DNA of 9,402 nucleotides, from contig CANFNO010000066.1 in the NCBI GenBank assembly GCA_947447845.1, forward strand, positions 1-9,402, in the 5' to 3' direction. Within the stretch, counting starts at the first letter, position 1; the number at the start of each line of letters is the position of its first letter. The position numbers and the translations under genes are program-made. The DNA comes from Burkholderiales bacterium (lineage in GTDB: Bacteria > Pseudomonadota > Gammaproteobacteria > Burkholderiales > Burkholderiaceae). Under the pieces are notes generated by a model. The model ran no database searches, had not been told where the DNA came from, and worked only from the letters and a program-made list of their open reading frames with translations. Positions 1 to 6,677 of the stretch are shown one piece after another.

Positions 1-516
1 ACTTCGGTGGATCAGGGTTCCGAGCAAGTGCGCCTCTTCGAACTGCGCGAGCTGATAGACGACGTTCTGTTTGCCCTCAACAGCAGGCTGAAAAAGATGC
101 CCATTGCTGTAAAGGTGGACTGTGCCCCAAACCTTCAATTGCTCGGCAAACCGGGTCTGGTGCAGCAGCTCCTTACCAATTTGCTCGTGAATTCCATGGT
201 GCATGGCTTTGATGAGGGCGAAAGAGCCGGGACAATTTCATTGCAGGCTGGCTTTTCTGGCGGCATTTTGACCATCATCTTCAGCGACGATGGCCGGGGC
301 ATCGCGCCAGAGGTACTGAGCCACATTTTTGAGCCCTTCTACACCACGCGCCGGGGGGCTGGTGGTTCGGGTCTGGGCCTCTACATTTGCTACAACATCG
401 TCGTTACAGAGTTGAGTGGCAGCATCCAGTGCAGCAGCGTATTGCAGCAAGGCTGTCGATTTGAGATCCGGTTTCCAGCCTCCCTGGCCGGACAAGATAA
501 GCAGGTGTCAGTATGA
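1..516 (+). CDS. Sensor histidine kinase, C-terminal ATPase domain (5' end outside window)
   Basis: This is the C-terminal 171 residues of a sensor histidine kinase. The reading frame is open at base 1, so the sensor part and the phospho-accepting histidine lie upstream and cannot be seen. The visible part is a GHKL ATP-binding domain. It has an N box with Asn60, Asn64 and His68, a G1 box DDGRGI at about 96-101, an F box FEPFYTT from about 110 and a G2 box GSGLGL at about 122-127. All are intact, so ATP binding and autophosphorylation are expected. Its last four bases (ATGA) overlap the start of the next gene, a REC/HD-GYP response regulator. This points to translational coupling and a cognate two-component pair. 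GTG at 7 is in frame but falls inside the domain linker and is not a credible start. The input signal cannot be inferred. Confidence 0.93.
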   Translation, partial: TSVDQGSEQVRLFELRELIDDVLFALNSRLKKMPIAVKVDCAPNLQLLGKPGLVQQLLTNLLVNSMVHGFDEGERAGTISLQAGFSGGILTIIFSDDGRGIAPEVLSHIFEPFYTTRRGAGGSGLGLYICYNIVVTELSGSIQCSSVLQQGCRFEIRFPASLAGQDKQVSV

Positions 517-2078
517 AAATTATTCGTTCTCCTGATGCGTCAGCTGTTGTAACCGCAAAACCAGAATCGACTGGAAATCTGCCAGGCAATACGGCTGCCC
601 CGCGACACACCTGGAAAATGCTGGTGGTAGACGATGAGCCAGACATGCGCACCCTTACGCGCATGAATCTCAAGGGCTTTGATTTTGCTGAGCGTGACCT
701 CGAAATTATTGACGCCCGCAGTGCCGCTGAAGCGCGTGAAAAACTGGCCGCCCACCCGGACATCGCGCTAGCCCTGATCGATGTGGTCATGGAAACGGAC
801 GATGCGGGTCTGCGTTTGGTGGAGTACATCCGCAAAGACCTCCAAAACCACATGATGCGCCTGATTATTCGCACCGGTCAGCCAGGCCTGGCCCCCGAGC
901 GATACGTCATAGACCACTTTGACATTGACGACTACAAGGACAAAACCGAACTCACCGCGACCCACCTTTACACGGCCGTGCGCTCGGCGATTAAGTCCTA
1001 TCGCGACCTGCGCTCAATAGACCTCAACCGGGTGGGCCTGCAGCACGTTCTCATGGCTGCGCCTGACATCTATCGGATTAGCAATCGCTCGCTCGACCAG
1101 TTCTTTCAGGGCGTGCTGACGCAAATCATTGGTTTGTGCAACCTGTCGAACTCGAGTTTCATCTCCACCATCGAAGGCGCCATCGCCACCTTTGATGAAA
1201 CCGAGGTCACTATTCAGGCCAGTTCCAGCAAGCTTCACGGCAACGAACGCTTTGAGCACATTCGGGAGCAGTGCACCCAGGCCGTGTTGACTGGGCAACC
1301 CCCACAGTCTCTGCGCAAAGATGCCTACGTTGTGCCGCTTGTGGTCAATCAAAAAACTACCGGGTTCATATACATCGAACCGACCAATGGTTTGGACGAG
1401 CAAGACCGGGCCTTGATCAACATGATGGCGCAACAGTGCTCCAGCGCACTTGAAAACTTGCACCTGCATGTGGAACTGACGCATTCCTATGACCACATCA
1501 TCAATATGCTGGCGACTATTGCCGAATTTAAGGATAGCGCAACCGGTAGCCATATCAACCGTATCGACCGCTACACCCGTTTAGTGGCCGTCGAACTCGG
1601 GCTTTCGGAGGAAGAAGCCATCCACATCGGTAAGGCCAGCCGGCTACACGATGTGGGCAAGATTGGCATTTCAGACGCTATTTTGCGCAAGCCCGGGCGC
1701 CTCACAGAAGACGAGATCGTCGTCGTGCGCACCCACACCCAGATTGGGCGGACCATTCTGGAAAACGACGTTCACCTGGCAACCGCTTGCGATATCGCGG
1801 CCCATCACCACGAGCGTTGGGACGGTAAGGGCTATCCGGAAGGGCGCCCTTCCAGCGAATTTCACTTGGCAACGCGCATCGTCAGTGTGATTGATGTATT
1901 TGACGCGCTTATCAGTCGGCGCCCCTACAAAGAGCCTTGGGATCCGGAAGAGGCGGCACTCGAATTGGAGAGGGGGGCCGGTACCCAGTTCGATCCGGCG
2001 GTAGTGCAGGCTGTCCTGCGTCTGTACCGACGGGGCAGCTTTGACGCCATTGTCCAGGCCGCGCAAAACATCACATGA
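513..2078 (+). CDS. Response regulator with REC, DUF3369-like and HD-GYP domains (predicted c-di-GMP phosphodiesterase)
   Basis: A 521-residue response regulator predicted to hydrolyse cyclic-di-GMP when phosphorylated by the kinase encoded just upstream. A receiver domain spans about 35-165, with the acidic pocket VVDDEP at 38-43 and the likely phospho-acceptor Asp90 in LALIDVV. Residues about 178-320 look like the GAF-like DUF3369 region usual in this architecture. The HD-GYP domain spans about 325-510. It has His347, the HD pair at 379-380 (LHDVGK), His408, HHHERWDGKGYP at 431-442 and Asp461, so the metal-binding set looks complete. The domain order resembles RpfG-type regulators, with the DUF3369 insert as the difference. 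The start is ATG at 513, with AGGT at 503-506 as a modest ribosome-binding site. ATGA overlap with the kinase gene supports this start. No GGDEF or DNA-binding domain is present, so output is enzymatic rather than transcriptional. Confidence 0.95.
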   Translation: MKIIRSPDASAVVTAKPESTGNLPGNTAAPRHTWKMLVVDDEPDMRTLTRMNLKGFDFAERDLEIIDARSAAEAREKLAAHPDIALALIDVVMETDDAGLRLVEYIRKDLQNHMMRLIIRTGQPGLAPERYVIDHFDIDDYKDKTELTATHLYTAVRSAIKSYRDLRSIDLNRVGLQHVLMAAPDIYRISNRSLDQFFQGVLTQIIGLCNLSNSSFISTIEGAIATFDETEVTIQASSSKLHGNERFEHIREQCTQAVLTGQPPQSLRKDAYVVPLVVNQKTTGFIYIEPTNGLDEQDRALINMMAQQCSSALENLHLHVELTHSYDHIINMLATIAEFKDSATGSHINRIDRYTRLVAVELGLSEEEAIHIGKASRLHDVGKIGISDAILRKPGRLTEDEIVVVRTHTQIGRTILENDVHLATACDIAAHHHERWDGKGYPEGRPSSEFHLATRIVSVIDVFDALISRRPYKEPWDPEEAALELERGAGTQFDPAVVQAVLRLYRRGSFDAIVQAAQNIT

Positions 2079-2133
2079 ACTCACCGCGAATTGCGACTTG
2101 CCGGGCCAGGGCGTGCCTGAACGCGTATTCGGA

Positions 2134-2149
2134 TTTGATCTGGCGCAAT
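2134..2149 (+). promoter_or_regulatory. Fnr/Anr-type box, upstream copy
   Basis: The sequence TTTGATCTGGCGCAAT occurs here and again, identical, at 2176-2191. Its core TTGAT-N4-CGCAA matches 8 of 10 positions of the Fnr/Anr consensus TTGAT-N4-ATCAA. The flanks of the two copies differ, so conservation is restricted to the box itself. That is what a protein-binding site would show. If the promoter proposed below is right, this copy is centred near position -84. Confidence 0.5.
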
Positions 2150-2175
2150 GGCCTCCGACCCTTTGGATCGATGGC

Positions 2176-2191
2176 TTTGATCTGGCGCAAT
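2176..2191 (+). promoter_or_regulatory. Fnr/Anr-type box, promoter-proximal copy
   Basis: Second identical copy of TTTGATCTGGCGCAAT, 42 bp downstream of the first, which is four turns of B-DNA, so both boxes face the same side of the helix. Its core is centred at 2183.5. A TATTCT element at 2215-2220 would put transcription start near 2225-2227, so the box sits at about -42 to -44. That is the class II position for Crp/Fnr activators. The sequence where a -35 hexamer would lie (CGGTGC, 2192-2197) is poor, as expected for an activator-dependent promoter. A sigma-54 element is an alternative reading of the same bases. Confidence 0.5.
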
Positions 2192-2214
2192 CGGTGCAAG
2201 GCTACTGAGCGCAC

Positions 2215-2220
2215 TATTCT
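2215..2220 (+). promoter_or_regulatory. Candidate -10 element (TATTCT) for the 2369-4243 operon
   Basis: TATTCT matches 4 of 6 positions of the sigma-70 -10 consensus. It lies at the right distance downstream of the proximal Fnr-type box for a class II activated promoter. It would give a leader of about 140 bases before the start at 2369. Support is positional only. Confidence 0.35.
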
Positions 2221-2368
2221 TGATGCAGCGTAAACACTGAGTTTTCCAAGGGCTTGTGCTACTGCTGGATTTGACTGGGATTTGTGACTTGTGCCTCTAT
2301 CGCGTGGCACAATGAAGTCAAAGTTTAGGGTTCTTGTCTGGCCCGATTGCGCAATTACACTTCAAACC

Positions 2369-2998
2369 ATGCCACGCTATAACGCTCCATTTGAGATTCA
2401 TGTCCATGGTCAAGTACCGCTTCGTGCGGATGTTGGTTTTGACCAGTTGCAGGAATCACTCAAACCCCTGTGGAAGTACGCTGGTTGCAGATCATTGTCG
2501 GATGGCGCGACGAGTTCCTACGAGGATGAACCGGGTATCAAGTTTGATGCAGGTGATCACGTCCTGCAGATGTGTTGGACCGTCGCCGGTGACGAGGATT
2601 TTCGGCAGACCCTGGATGAGGTCTGCATGAACCTCAATGAAATTGCGGATACCGGTGCGGCCATCGAAGTCACTTTCTATGATGCCGACTTTGACAACGA
2701 AGAAGAAGCTCCCAGCGGCGAATCCCGCGATGACTTTTTGATGCTGTTTGTCGGACCCAATCCAGCCGCCATCATGCAGGTGCAAAGAGACTTGTTGGTG
2801 CAGGATCTGATCAACATGATGGAGCGTCACTTTGACGGTTCCGAGTTGGGTGGCGTGGTCGCTGAAGTGGACAAGCTCTTTGCACAGCGTTTTGACGCGC
2901 TGGTGCATTCGCTTGAAATTGGCAAGCCACCCAGAGGCCCGGGTGGTGGACATGGCGGGGGTCATGGAGGCGGTCGAAAGCCGCGTCATCTCCATTGA
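2369..2998 (+). CDS. Conserved hypothetical protein (DUF6806-like) with His/Gly-rich C-terminus
   Basis: A 209-residue cytoplasmic protein of unknown function. I recognise the N-terminal stretch MPRYNAPFEIHVHG and the following ADVGFDQLQ and LKPLWKYAG as typical of a family conserved in Comamonadaceae, which I believe is DUF6806; this is from memory. No catalytic motif, signal peptide or membrane segment is visible. The body is acidic (DADFDNEEEAPSGE near the middle). The tail GGGHGGGHGGGRKPRHLH (192-209) is basic and rich in Gly and His and could bind metal or be disordered. I chose ATG 2369 because the family-like sequence begins there. In-frame GTG 2291 and ATG 2312 would add residues that do not look conserved. 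None of the three starts has a good ribosome-binding site. The stop lies 15 bases before the HD-GYP gene, so the two are probably co-transcribed, possibly from a promoter with Fnr-type boxes. Confidence 0.85.
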   Translation: MPRYNAPFEIHVHGQVPLRADVGFDQLQESLKPLWKYAGCRSLSDGATSSYEDEPGIKFDAGDHVLQMCWTVAGDEDFRQTLDEVCMNLNEIADTGAAIEVTFYDADFDNEEEAPSGESRDDFLMLFVGPNPAAIMQVQRDLLVQDLINMMERHFDGSELGGVVAEVDKLFAQRFDALVHSLEIGKPPRGPGGGHGGGHGGGRKPRHLH

Positions 2999-3013
2999 TT
3001 CTGCCGGAGCAGT

Positions 3014-4243
3014 ATGTTAAAGAAAATAAACGTTGAACAGATTCAACTAGGGATGCATTTAAAGGAGTTTTGTGGCTCCTGGATGGAGCATCCCTTCTGG
3101 CGCAACGGCTTTGTTCTGACTGACCCAAAAGACATTGAAAGCATTCTCGCCAGCAGCATCAAGGAAGTCTGGATTGATTGTGACAAAGGCGATGATGTGG
3201 CCCCGGGAGAGGTCGCAGTTTCCGAGGCGGATTCAGACGCAGAGGTCGAGGCTGCGTTGGCGCAGGTCGTTCTTGATCGCCGTAACTTGGCACCGGTTTC
3301 TACCGAGCAAGAACTCGCGCACGCTGCCAAGATTTGCCTGCAGGCCAAACGTGCGGTTATTTCCATGTTTGAAGAAGCGCGTATGGGCAAGGCCGTTGAT
3401 ACCGGTGGCGCGAAGAAATTGGTGGAAGAGATTACCGACTCTGTGGCGCGCAATCCTGGCGCATTGATCAGTCTGGCCCGCCTCAAAACGGCGGATGACT
3501 ACACCTATATGCACTCCGTGGCGGTCTGCGCCATGATGGTGGCGCTAGCCAAGCAACTGAAACTTGACGAGGAACAAACCCGACTGGCGGGTCTGGCCGG
3601 GCTGATGCACGACTTGGGCAAGGCCATGATCCCCATGGAGATATTGAACAAGCCAGGCAAGCTCAGCCAAGCGGAGTTCGAGATCATCAAGCAGCATCCG
3701 CGCGAAGGGCACCGGCTGCTTTTGACGGGGGCGGATGTAGATCCTGTGGTGCTGGACGTGTGTTTGCACCACCACGAGAAAACTGACGGCTCGGGCTATC
3801 CGGACAAACTAAGTGATGCGCAGATCAGCTTGTTTGCAAAAATGGGTGCAGTGTGCGACGTCTACGATGCGATCACCTCCAACCGTCCCTACAAGCCCGG
3901 CTGGGATCCGGCAGAGTCGCTGCGCCGTATGGCAGAGTGGGCCAAGGGTCACTTTGATATTCAGGTGTTTCAGGCCTTCGTCAAGAGCCTGGGCATTTAC
4001 CCGATCGGTAGCCTGGTGCAACTCAGTTCGGGCAGGCTGGGTGTGGTGGTGGAGCAAACCGGCAAGTCCTTGACCACGCCAACCGTCAAGGTATTTTTTT
4101 CCACCAAGTCGAATATGCGCATCATCCCGGAACTCGTCGATCTGTCGCGGCCGGGTGTAACCGAAAAAATCGTCAGCCGTGAGGACCCCGCGAAATGGCG
4201 TTTTCCGGACCTGAACGAACTCTGGTCCGGCGTAACCGCGTGA
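3014..4243 (+). CDS. HD-GYP domain protein with N-terminal DUF3391 (predicted c-di-GMP phosphodiesterase)
   Basis: A 409-residue soluble protein with an N-terminal DUF3391 domain, about residues 1-95 (from MLKKINVEQIQLGMHLKEF through the VWIDCDKG segment). An HD-GYP domain follows at about 150-330. The catalytic set is complete: His167, HD at 199-200 (LMHDLGKAMIP), His228, HHHEKTDGSGYP at 252-263 and Asp282. Hydrolysis of cyclic-di-GMP to pGpG or GMP is therefore expected. After the HD-GYP fold there is a beta-rich tail (about 328-409, GSLVQLSSGRLGVVVE) common in this subfamily. The start is ATG 3014 with GGAG at 3006-3009, four bases upstream. It lies 15 bases after the hypothetical protein gene and is likely in its operon. 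Unlike the response regulator upstream, it has no receiver domain, so control must come through DUF3391, expression or a partner. Confidence 0.95.
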   Translation: MLKKINVEQIQLGMHLKEFCGSWMEHPFWRNGFVLTDPKDIESILASSIKEVWIDCDKGDDVAPGEVAVSEADSDAEVEAALAQVVLDRRNLAPVSTEQELAHAAKICLQAKRAVISMFEEARMGKAVDTGGAKKLVEEITDSVARNPGALISLARLKTADDYTYMHSVAVCAMMVALAKQLKLDEEQTRLAGLAGLMHDLGKAMIPMEILNKPGKLSQAEFEIIKQHPREGHRLLLTGADVDPVVLDVCLHHHEKTDGSGYPDKLSDAQISLFAKMGAVCDVYDAITSNRPYKPGWDPAESLRRMAEWAKGHFDIQVFQAFVKSLGIYPIGSLVQLSSGRLGVVVEQTGKSLTTPTVKVFFSTKSNMRIIPELVDLSRPGVTEKIVSREDPAKWRFPDLNELWSGVTA

Positions 4244-4255
4244 ATCGCAGGGCGT
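4244..4255. other. 12-base convergent gap with no terminator
   Basis: The + strand HD-GYP gene and the - strand acyl-CoA dehydrogenase gene end facing each other, only 12 bases apart. On neither strand is there a GC-rich hairpin followed by a T run in or just beyond the gap. Termination must be Rho-dependent or occur inside the opposing gene. Confidence 0.6.
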
Positions 4256-5530
4256 CTAACAGCCCCGGGTAATTGGCATCTCGACTGGGCGTGCGAGCGC
4301 CGCATGTTTACCCAATTCCAACTTGGCAATGGCATTGCGGTGGACCTCATCCGGACCATCTGCGAACCTTAGCGAACGCGCACAGGTGTAGAGATAAGCC
4401 AGCGGAAAGTCTTCACACATGCCCGCCGCGCCATGCGCCTGCATGGCCCAATCGATGACCTCGCACGCCATGTTGGGTGCCACCACTTTGATCATCGCAA
4501 TTTCGTTACGTGCGAACTTATTGCCTGCCTGATCCATCATCCAGGCGGCTTTCAGCGTCAGCAAGCGTGCCATGTCAATTTTGCAACGGGCCTCGGCAAT
4601 GCGCTCCTGGGTCACGGTTTGAGCAGCGATGGGCTTGCCAAAGGCGACACGCGATGAGGCGCGCCTGCACATCAACTCCAGCGCACGCTCGGCCATACCG
4701 ATCAGCCGCATGCAATGGTGGATGCGACCGGGTCCCAGACGACCTTGCGCGATCTCAAAACCGCGGCCTTCGCCCAGCAGAATGTTTCCAACGGGTATCC
4801 GGACATTGTCAAATAGCACCTCCATATGGCCGTGCGGTGCGTCGTCGTAGCCAAATACGCTTAGTGGCCTTACCACCGTCAAGCCCGGCGTGTTGGCGGG
4901 AACCAGCACCATGCTTTGCTGGGCATGCCGCGCCGCGTCCGGGTCGGTCTTGCCCATGGCGATGTAGATGGCGCAACGTGGGTCTCCCGCGCCTGAGGTC
5001 CACCATTTGCGGCCATTGATTACGTATTCGTCACCCTGGCGCTCGATGCGGGTCTCGATATTGGTGGCGTCGCTGGAGGCCACGGCCGGCTCGGTCATAG
5101 CAAAGGCCGAGCGGATCTTTCCATCCAGCAAGGGTTTGAGCCAGCGTTGCTTGTTTTCTTCTGAGCCGTAGCGGGCAATGGTTTCCATATTGCCAGTGTC
5201 GGGTGCCGAGCAGTTGAACACTTCGCTGGCCCAGGGGACGCGACCCATGATTTCCGCCAGCGGCGCGTACTCCTGGTTGTTCAGTCCGGCACCCGCAAAA
5301 CCTGCAGCCTCGGCGCTGTCGACCGGCAGAAATAGGTTCCACAAGCCTGCCGACTGTGCCAGGGGTTTGAGTGTTTCGATGGTTTGCAATGGCGTCCAGC
5401 GCTTGCCATTCGCGGTGTTGGCAGCAATCTCGGCGTGGTAGGCACCCTCCGAAGGATAAATATGCGTGTCCATGAACTGCTGCAGCCTGGATTGCAGTTC
5501 CTTTGTTTTGGGGCTGTAGTCAAAGTCCAA
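4256..5530 (-). CDS. Acyl-CoA dehydrogenase, ACAD10/ACAD11-like (LvaC-like)
   Basis: A 424-residue flavin-dependent acyl-CoA dehydrogenase, expected in the cytoplasm and passing electrons to ETF. Visible landmarks are the flavin/substrate segment AMTEP (144-148), WWTSGAGDP from about 176, RVAFGKP and the C-terminal helix with [11 protein letters not shown] (388-398). In that motif Asp391 sits where medium-chain enzymes carry the catalytic Glu; ADGPDEVH is typical of the ACAD10/11-like branch. The frame is open upstream to a TTG at 5590 that would overlap the kinase gene. I prefer TTG 5530: AAAGAGGAG at 5537-5545 lies six bases upstream of it, and [13 protein letters not shown] is the usual family N-terminus. 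The gene follows the APH-type kinase in the same operon. The pairing suggests it removes phosphate or dehydrogenates a 4-phosphoacyl-CoA, as described for LvaC and ACAD11. An ordinary fatty acyl-CoA role is possible. Confidence 0.93.
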   Translation of the reverse strand: MDFDYSPKTKELQSRLQQFMDTHIYPSEGAYHAEIAANTANGKRWTPLQTIETLKPLAQSAGLWNLFLPVDSAEAAGFAGAGLNNQEYAPLAEIMGRVPWASEVFNCSAPDTGNMETIARYGSEENKQRWLKPLLDGKIRSAFAMTEPAVASSDATNIETRIERQGDEYVINGRKWWTSGAGDPRCAIYIAMGKTDPDAARHAQQSMVLVPANTPGLTVVRPLSVFGYDDAPHGHMEVLFDNVRIPVGNILLGEGRGFEIAQGRLGPGRIHHCMRLIGMAERALELMCRRASSRVAFGKPIAAQTVTQERIAEARCKIDMARLLTLKAAWMMDQAGNKFARNEIAMIKVVAPNMACEVIDWAMQAHGAAGMCEDFPLAYLYTCARSLRFADGPDEVHRNAIAKLELGKHAALARPVEMPITRGC

Positions 5531-5536
5531 GGGCTT

Positions 5537-5545
5537 CTCCTCTTT
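5537..5545 (-). promoter_or_regulatory. Ribosome-binding site that sets the dehydrogenase start
   Basis: On the - strand AAAGAGGAG is followed by six bases (AAGCCC) and then TTG at 5530. It is one of the best Shine-Dalgarno sequences in the window. It argues for the TTG start at 5530 over the upstream TTG at 5590, which has no comparable site. Confidence 0.7.
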
Positions 5546-5573
5546 GTAGGGGGTTTGTTGAGACGCTGAAATC

Positions 5574-6659
5574 TCAGGCTTTTTGGGCAAACTGCCAGGC
5601 CAATTGCGCCAGCGGTCTTGCTCCCGCAGCGGAACTGACGGCCTGCGCGCTGGAGGCAGTGCCTGCTTCTACGCGTTTGCCTATGCCCTGCAAAATGGCC
5701 GCGATGCGGAACATGTTGTATGCCATATAGAAGTTCCAGTCCTGCTGGAGTTGCTCCGGGCTAACCAGGCCGGTGCGCTCGCAATACAGGCGGATATATT
5801 CTTCTTGCGCCGGAATGCCCAGTGCGGCTAGGTCCTCACCGCCAATGCCACGGAAGGTGCCGGTGGGTATGTTCCAAGCCATGCAGTGGTAGCTGAAGTC
5901 GGCAAGCGGGTGCCCCAGGGTTGAGAGCTCCCAATCCAGCACCGCGATGACTTTGGGCTCTGTCGCATCAAACATCAGGTTGTCCAGGCGGAAGTCGCCG
6001 TGCACGATGCTGACCATTTTTTCATCGCGTGCCATGGCCGGGATGTTTTGGGGCAGCCACTCCATCAACGCGTCCATTTCGGGGATTGGCTGGGTGATGG
6101 ATGCCTGGTATTGGCGGCTCCAGCGACCAATCTGGCGATCAAAGTAGTTTCCGGGCTTGCCATAGGCGCTTAGGCCCTGCTGCACCACATTGACAGTGTG
6201 GAGTTCAGCGATCACCCGGTTCATCTCCTGGTAGATGGCTTTGCGATCGGGCGGTGTCATACCGGGTAAGAGGGGGTCCCACAACACACGGCCTTCCATG
6301 TACTGCATCACGTAGAAGGCACGTCCGATGACCGATTCGTCCTCACACAGGCAGATCATGCGCGGCACAGGTACCCGGGTACCTGCCAGACCACGCATGA
6401 CCGCATATTCGCGCTCTACGGCGTGGGCGGATGGCAGCAGCTGCGATAAGGGTCCAGGCTTGGCACGCATCACATAGCAGCCCGTGGGTGTGATCAGCTT
6501 GTAGGTCGGGTTGGACTGCCCGCCCTTGAACATCTCCACCTCAATCGGGCCTTCGAAATCCGGCAATTGGTTTTTGAGCCACGCAGTCAGTGCTGCGGTG
6601 TCAAACAGGTGCTTGCCGGTGGCTGTGCGTGTCCCCGTGAAGTCGTCAAATTCGCTCAT
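5574..6659 (-). CDS. APH-fold phosphotransferase (ACAD10/11 N-terminal-like, LvaA-like kinase)
   Basis: A 361-residue protein with an aminoglycoside-phosphotransferase/choline-kinase fold. Residues 44-55 ([12 protein letters not shown]) form the nucleotide-binding loop. Lys67 in VMRAKPGP and the following VEREY (81-85) fit the ATP-anchoring Lys/Glu pair. HGDFRLDN at 220-227 is the catalytic loop, with Asp222 and Asn227. [15 protein letters not shown] (241-255) supplies the metal-binding Asp242. All kinase motifs are intact. The family includes the N-terminal half of ACAD10/ACAD11 and the P. putida LvaA kinase, which phosphorylates 4-hydroxyacyl-CoA. An antibiotic-resistance role is unlikely given the dehydrogenase partner. 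The start is ATG 6659, with AAGAAGA shortly upstream. The regulator stop is 18 bases upstream and the dehydrogenase start 43 bases downstream, which supports one operon. Substrate chain length cannot be read from sequence. Confidence 0.92.
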   Translation of the reverse strand: MSEFDDFTGTRTATGKHLFDTAALTAWLKNQLPDFEGPIEVEMFKGGQSNPTYKLITPTGCYVMRAKPGPLSQLLPSAHAVEREYAVMRGLAGTRVPVPRMICLCEDESVIGRAFYVMQYMEGRVLWDPLLPGMTPPDRKAIYQEMNRVIAELHTVNVVQQGLSAYGKPGNYFDRQIGRWSRQYQASITQPIPEMDALMEWLPQNIPAMARDEKMVSIVHGDFRLDNLMFDATEPKVIAVLDWELSTLGHPLADFSYHCMAWNIPTGTFRGIGGEDLAALGIPAQEEYIRLYCERTGLVSPEQLQQDWNFYMAYNMFRIAAILQGIGKRVEAGTASSAQAVSSAAGARPLAQLAWQFAQKA

Positions 6660-6677
6660 GGTTGATCTTCTTAGTGT

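Larger units (their letters stand above)
2079..2368. other. 290-base non-coding regulatory region
   Basis: This gap lies between two same-strand genes. It contains no convincing gene. A 79-codon frame on the - strand covers most of it but has no recognisable features. It also carries two copies of an RQIK peptide that arise simply from the DNA repeat. I see no hairpin followed by a T run, so no intrinsic terminator for the upstream response-regulator gene. What stands out are the two 16-bp repeats described separately, a candidate -10 element at 2215-2220, and a perfect 10-bp palindrome ATTGCGCAAT at 2346-2355, only 13 bases before the chosen start of the next gene. Confidence 0.6.

Noticed and set aside
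2071..2310. 79-codon - strand frame covering the intergenic region
   Set aside because: The repeated RQIK peptide comes from the two DNA boxes. There is no ribosome-binding site or domain, and it covers the likely promoter.
2305..2320. Perfect sigma-54 -24 half (TGGCAC) at 2305-2310
   Set aside because: The matching -12 element (TTGC) is absent at the required distance.
2291..2368. GTG 2291 or ATG 2312 as start of the hypothetical protein
   Set aside because: Neither has a ribosome-binding site, and family-like sequence begins at ATG 2369. The extension cannot be fully excluded.
5531..5590. TTG at 5590 as start of the dehydrogenase, overlapping the kinase gene by 17 bases
   Set aside because: The extra 20 residues do not look like a dehydrogenase N-terminus, and TTG 5530 has a strong AAAGAGGAG at ideal spacing.
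5574..6659. Aminoglycoside resistance kinase
   Set aside because: The fold is shared, but the operon partner is an ACAD10/11-type dehydrogenase and the sequence style is that of LvaA/ACAD kinases. No mobile context is present.
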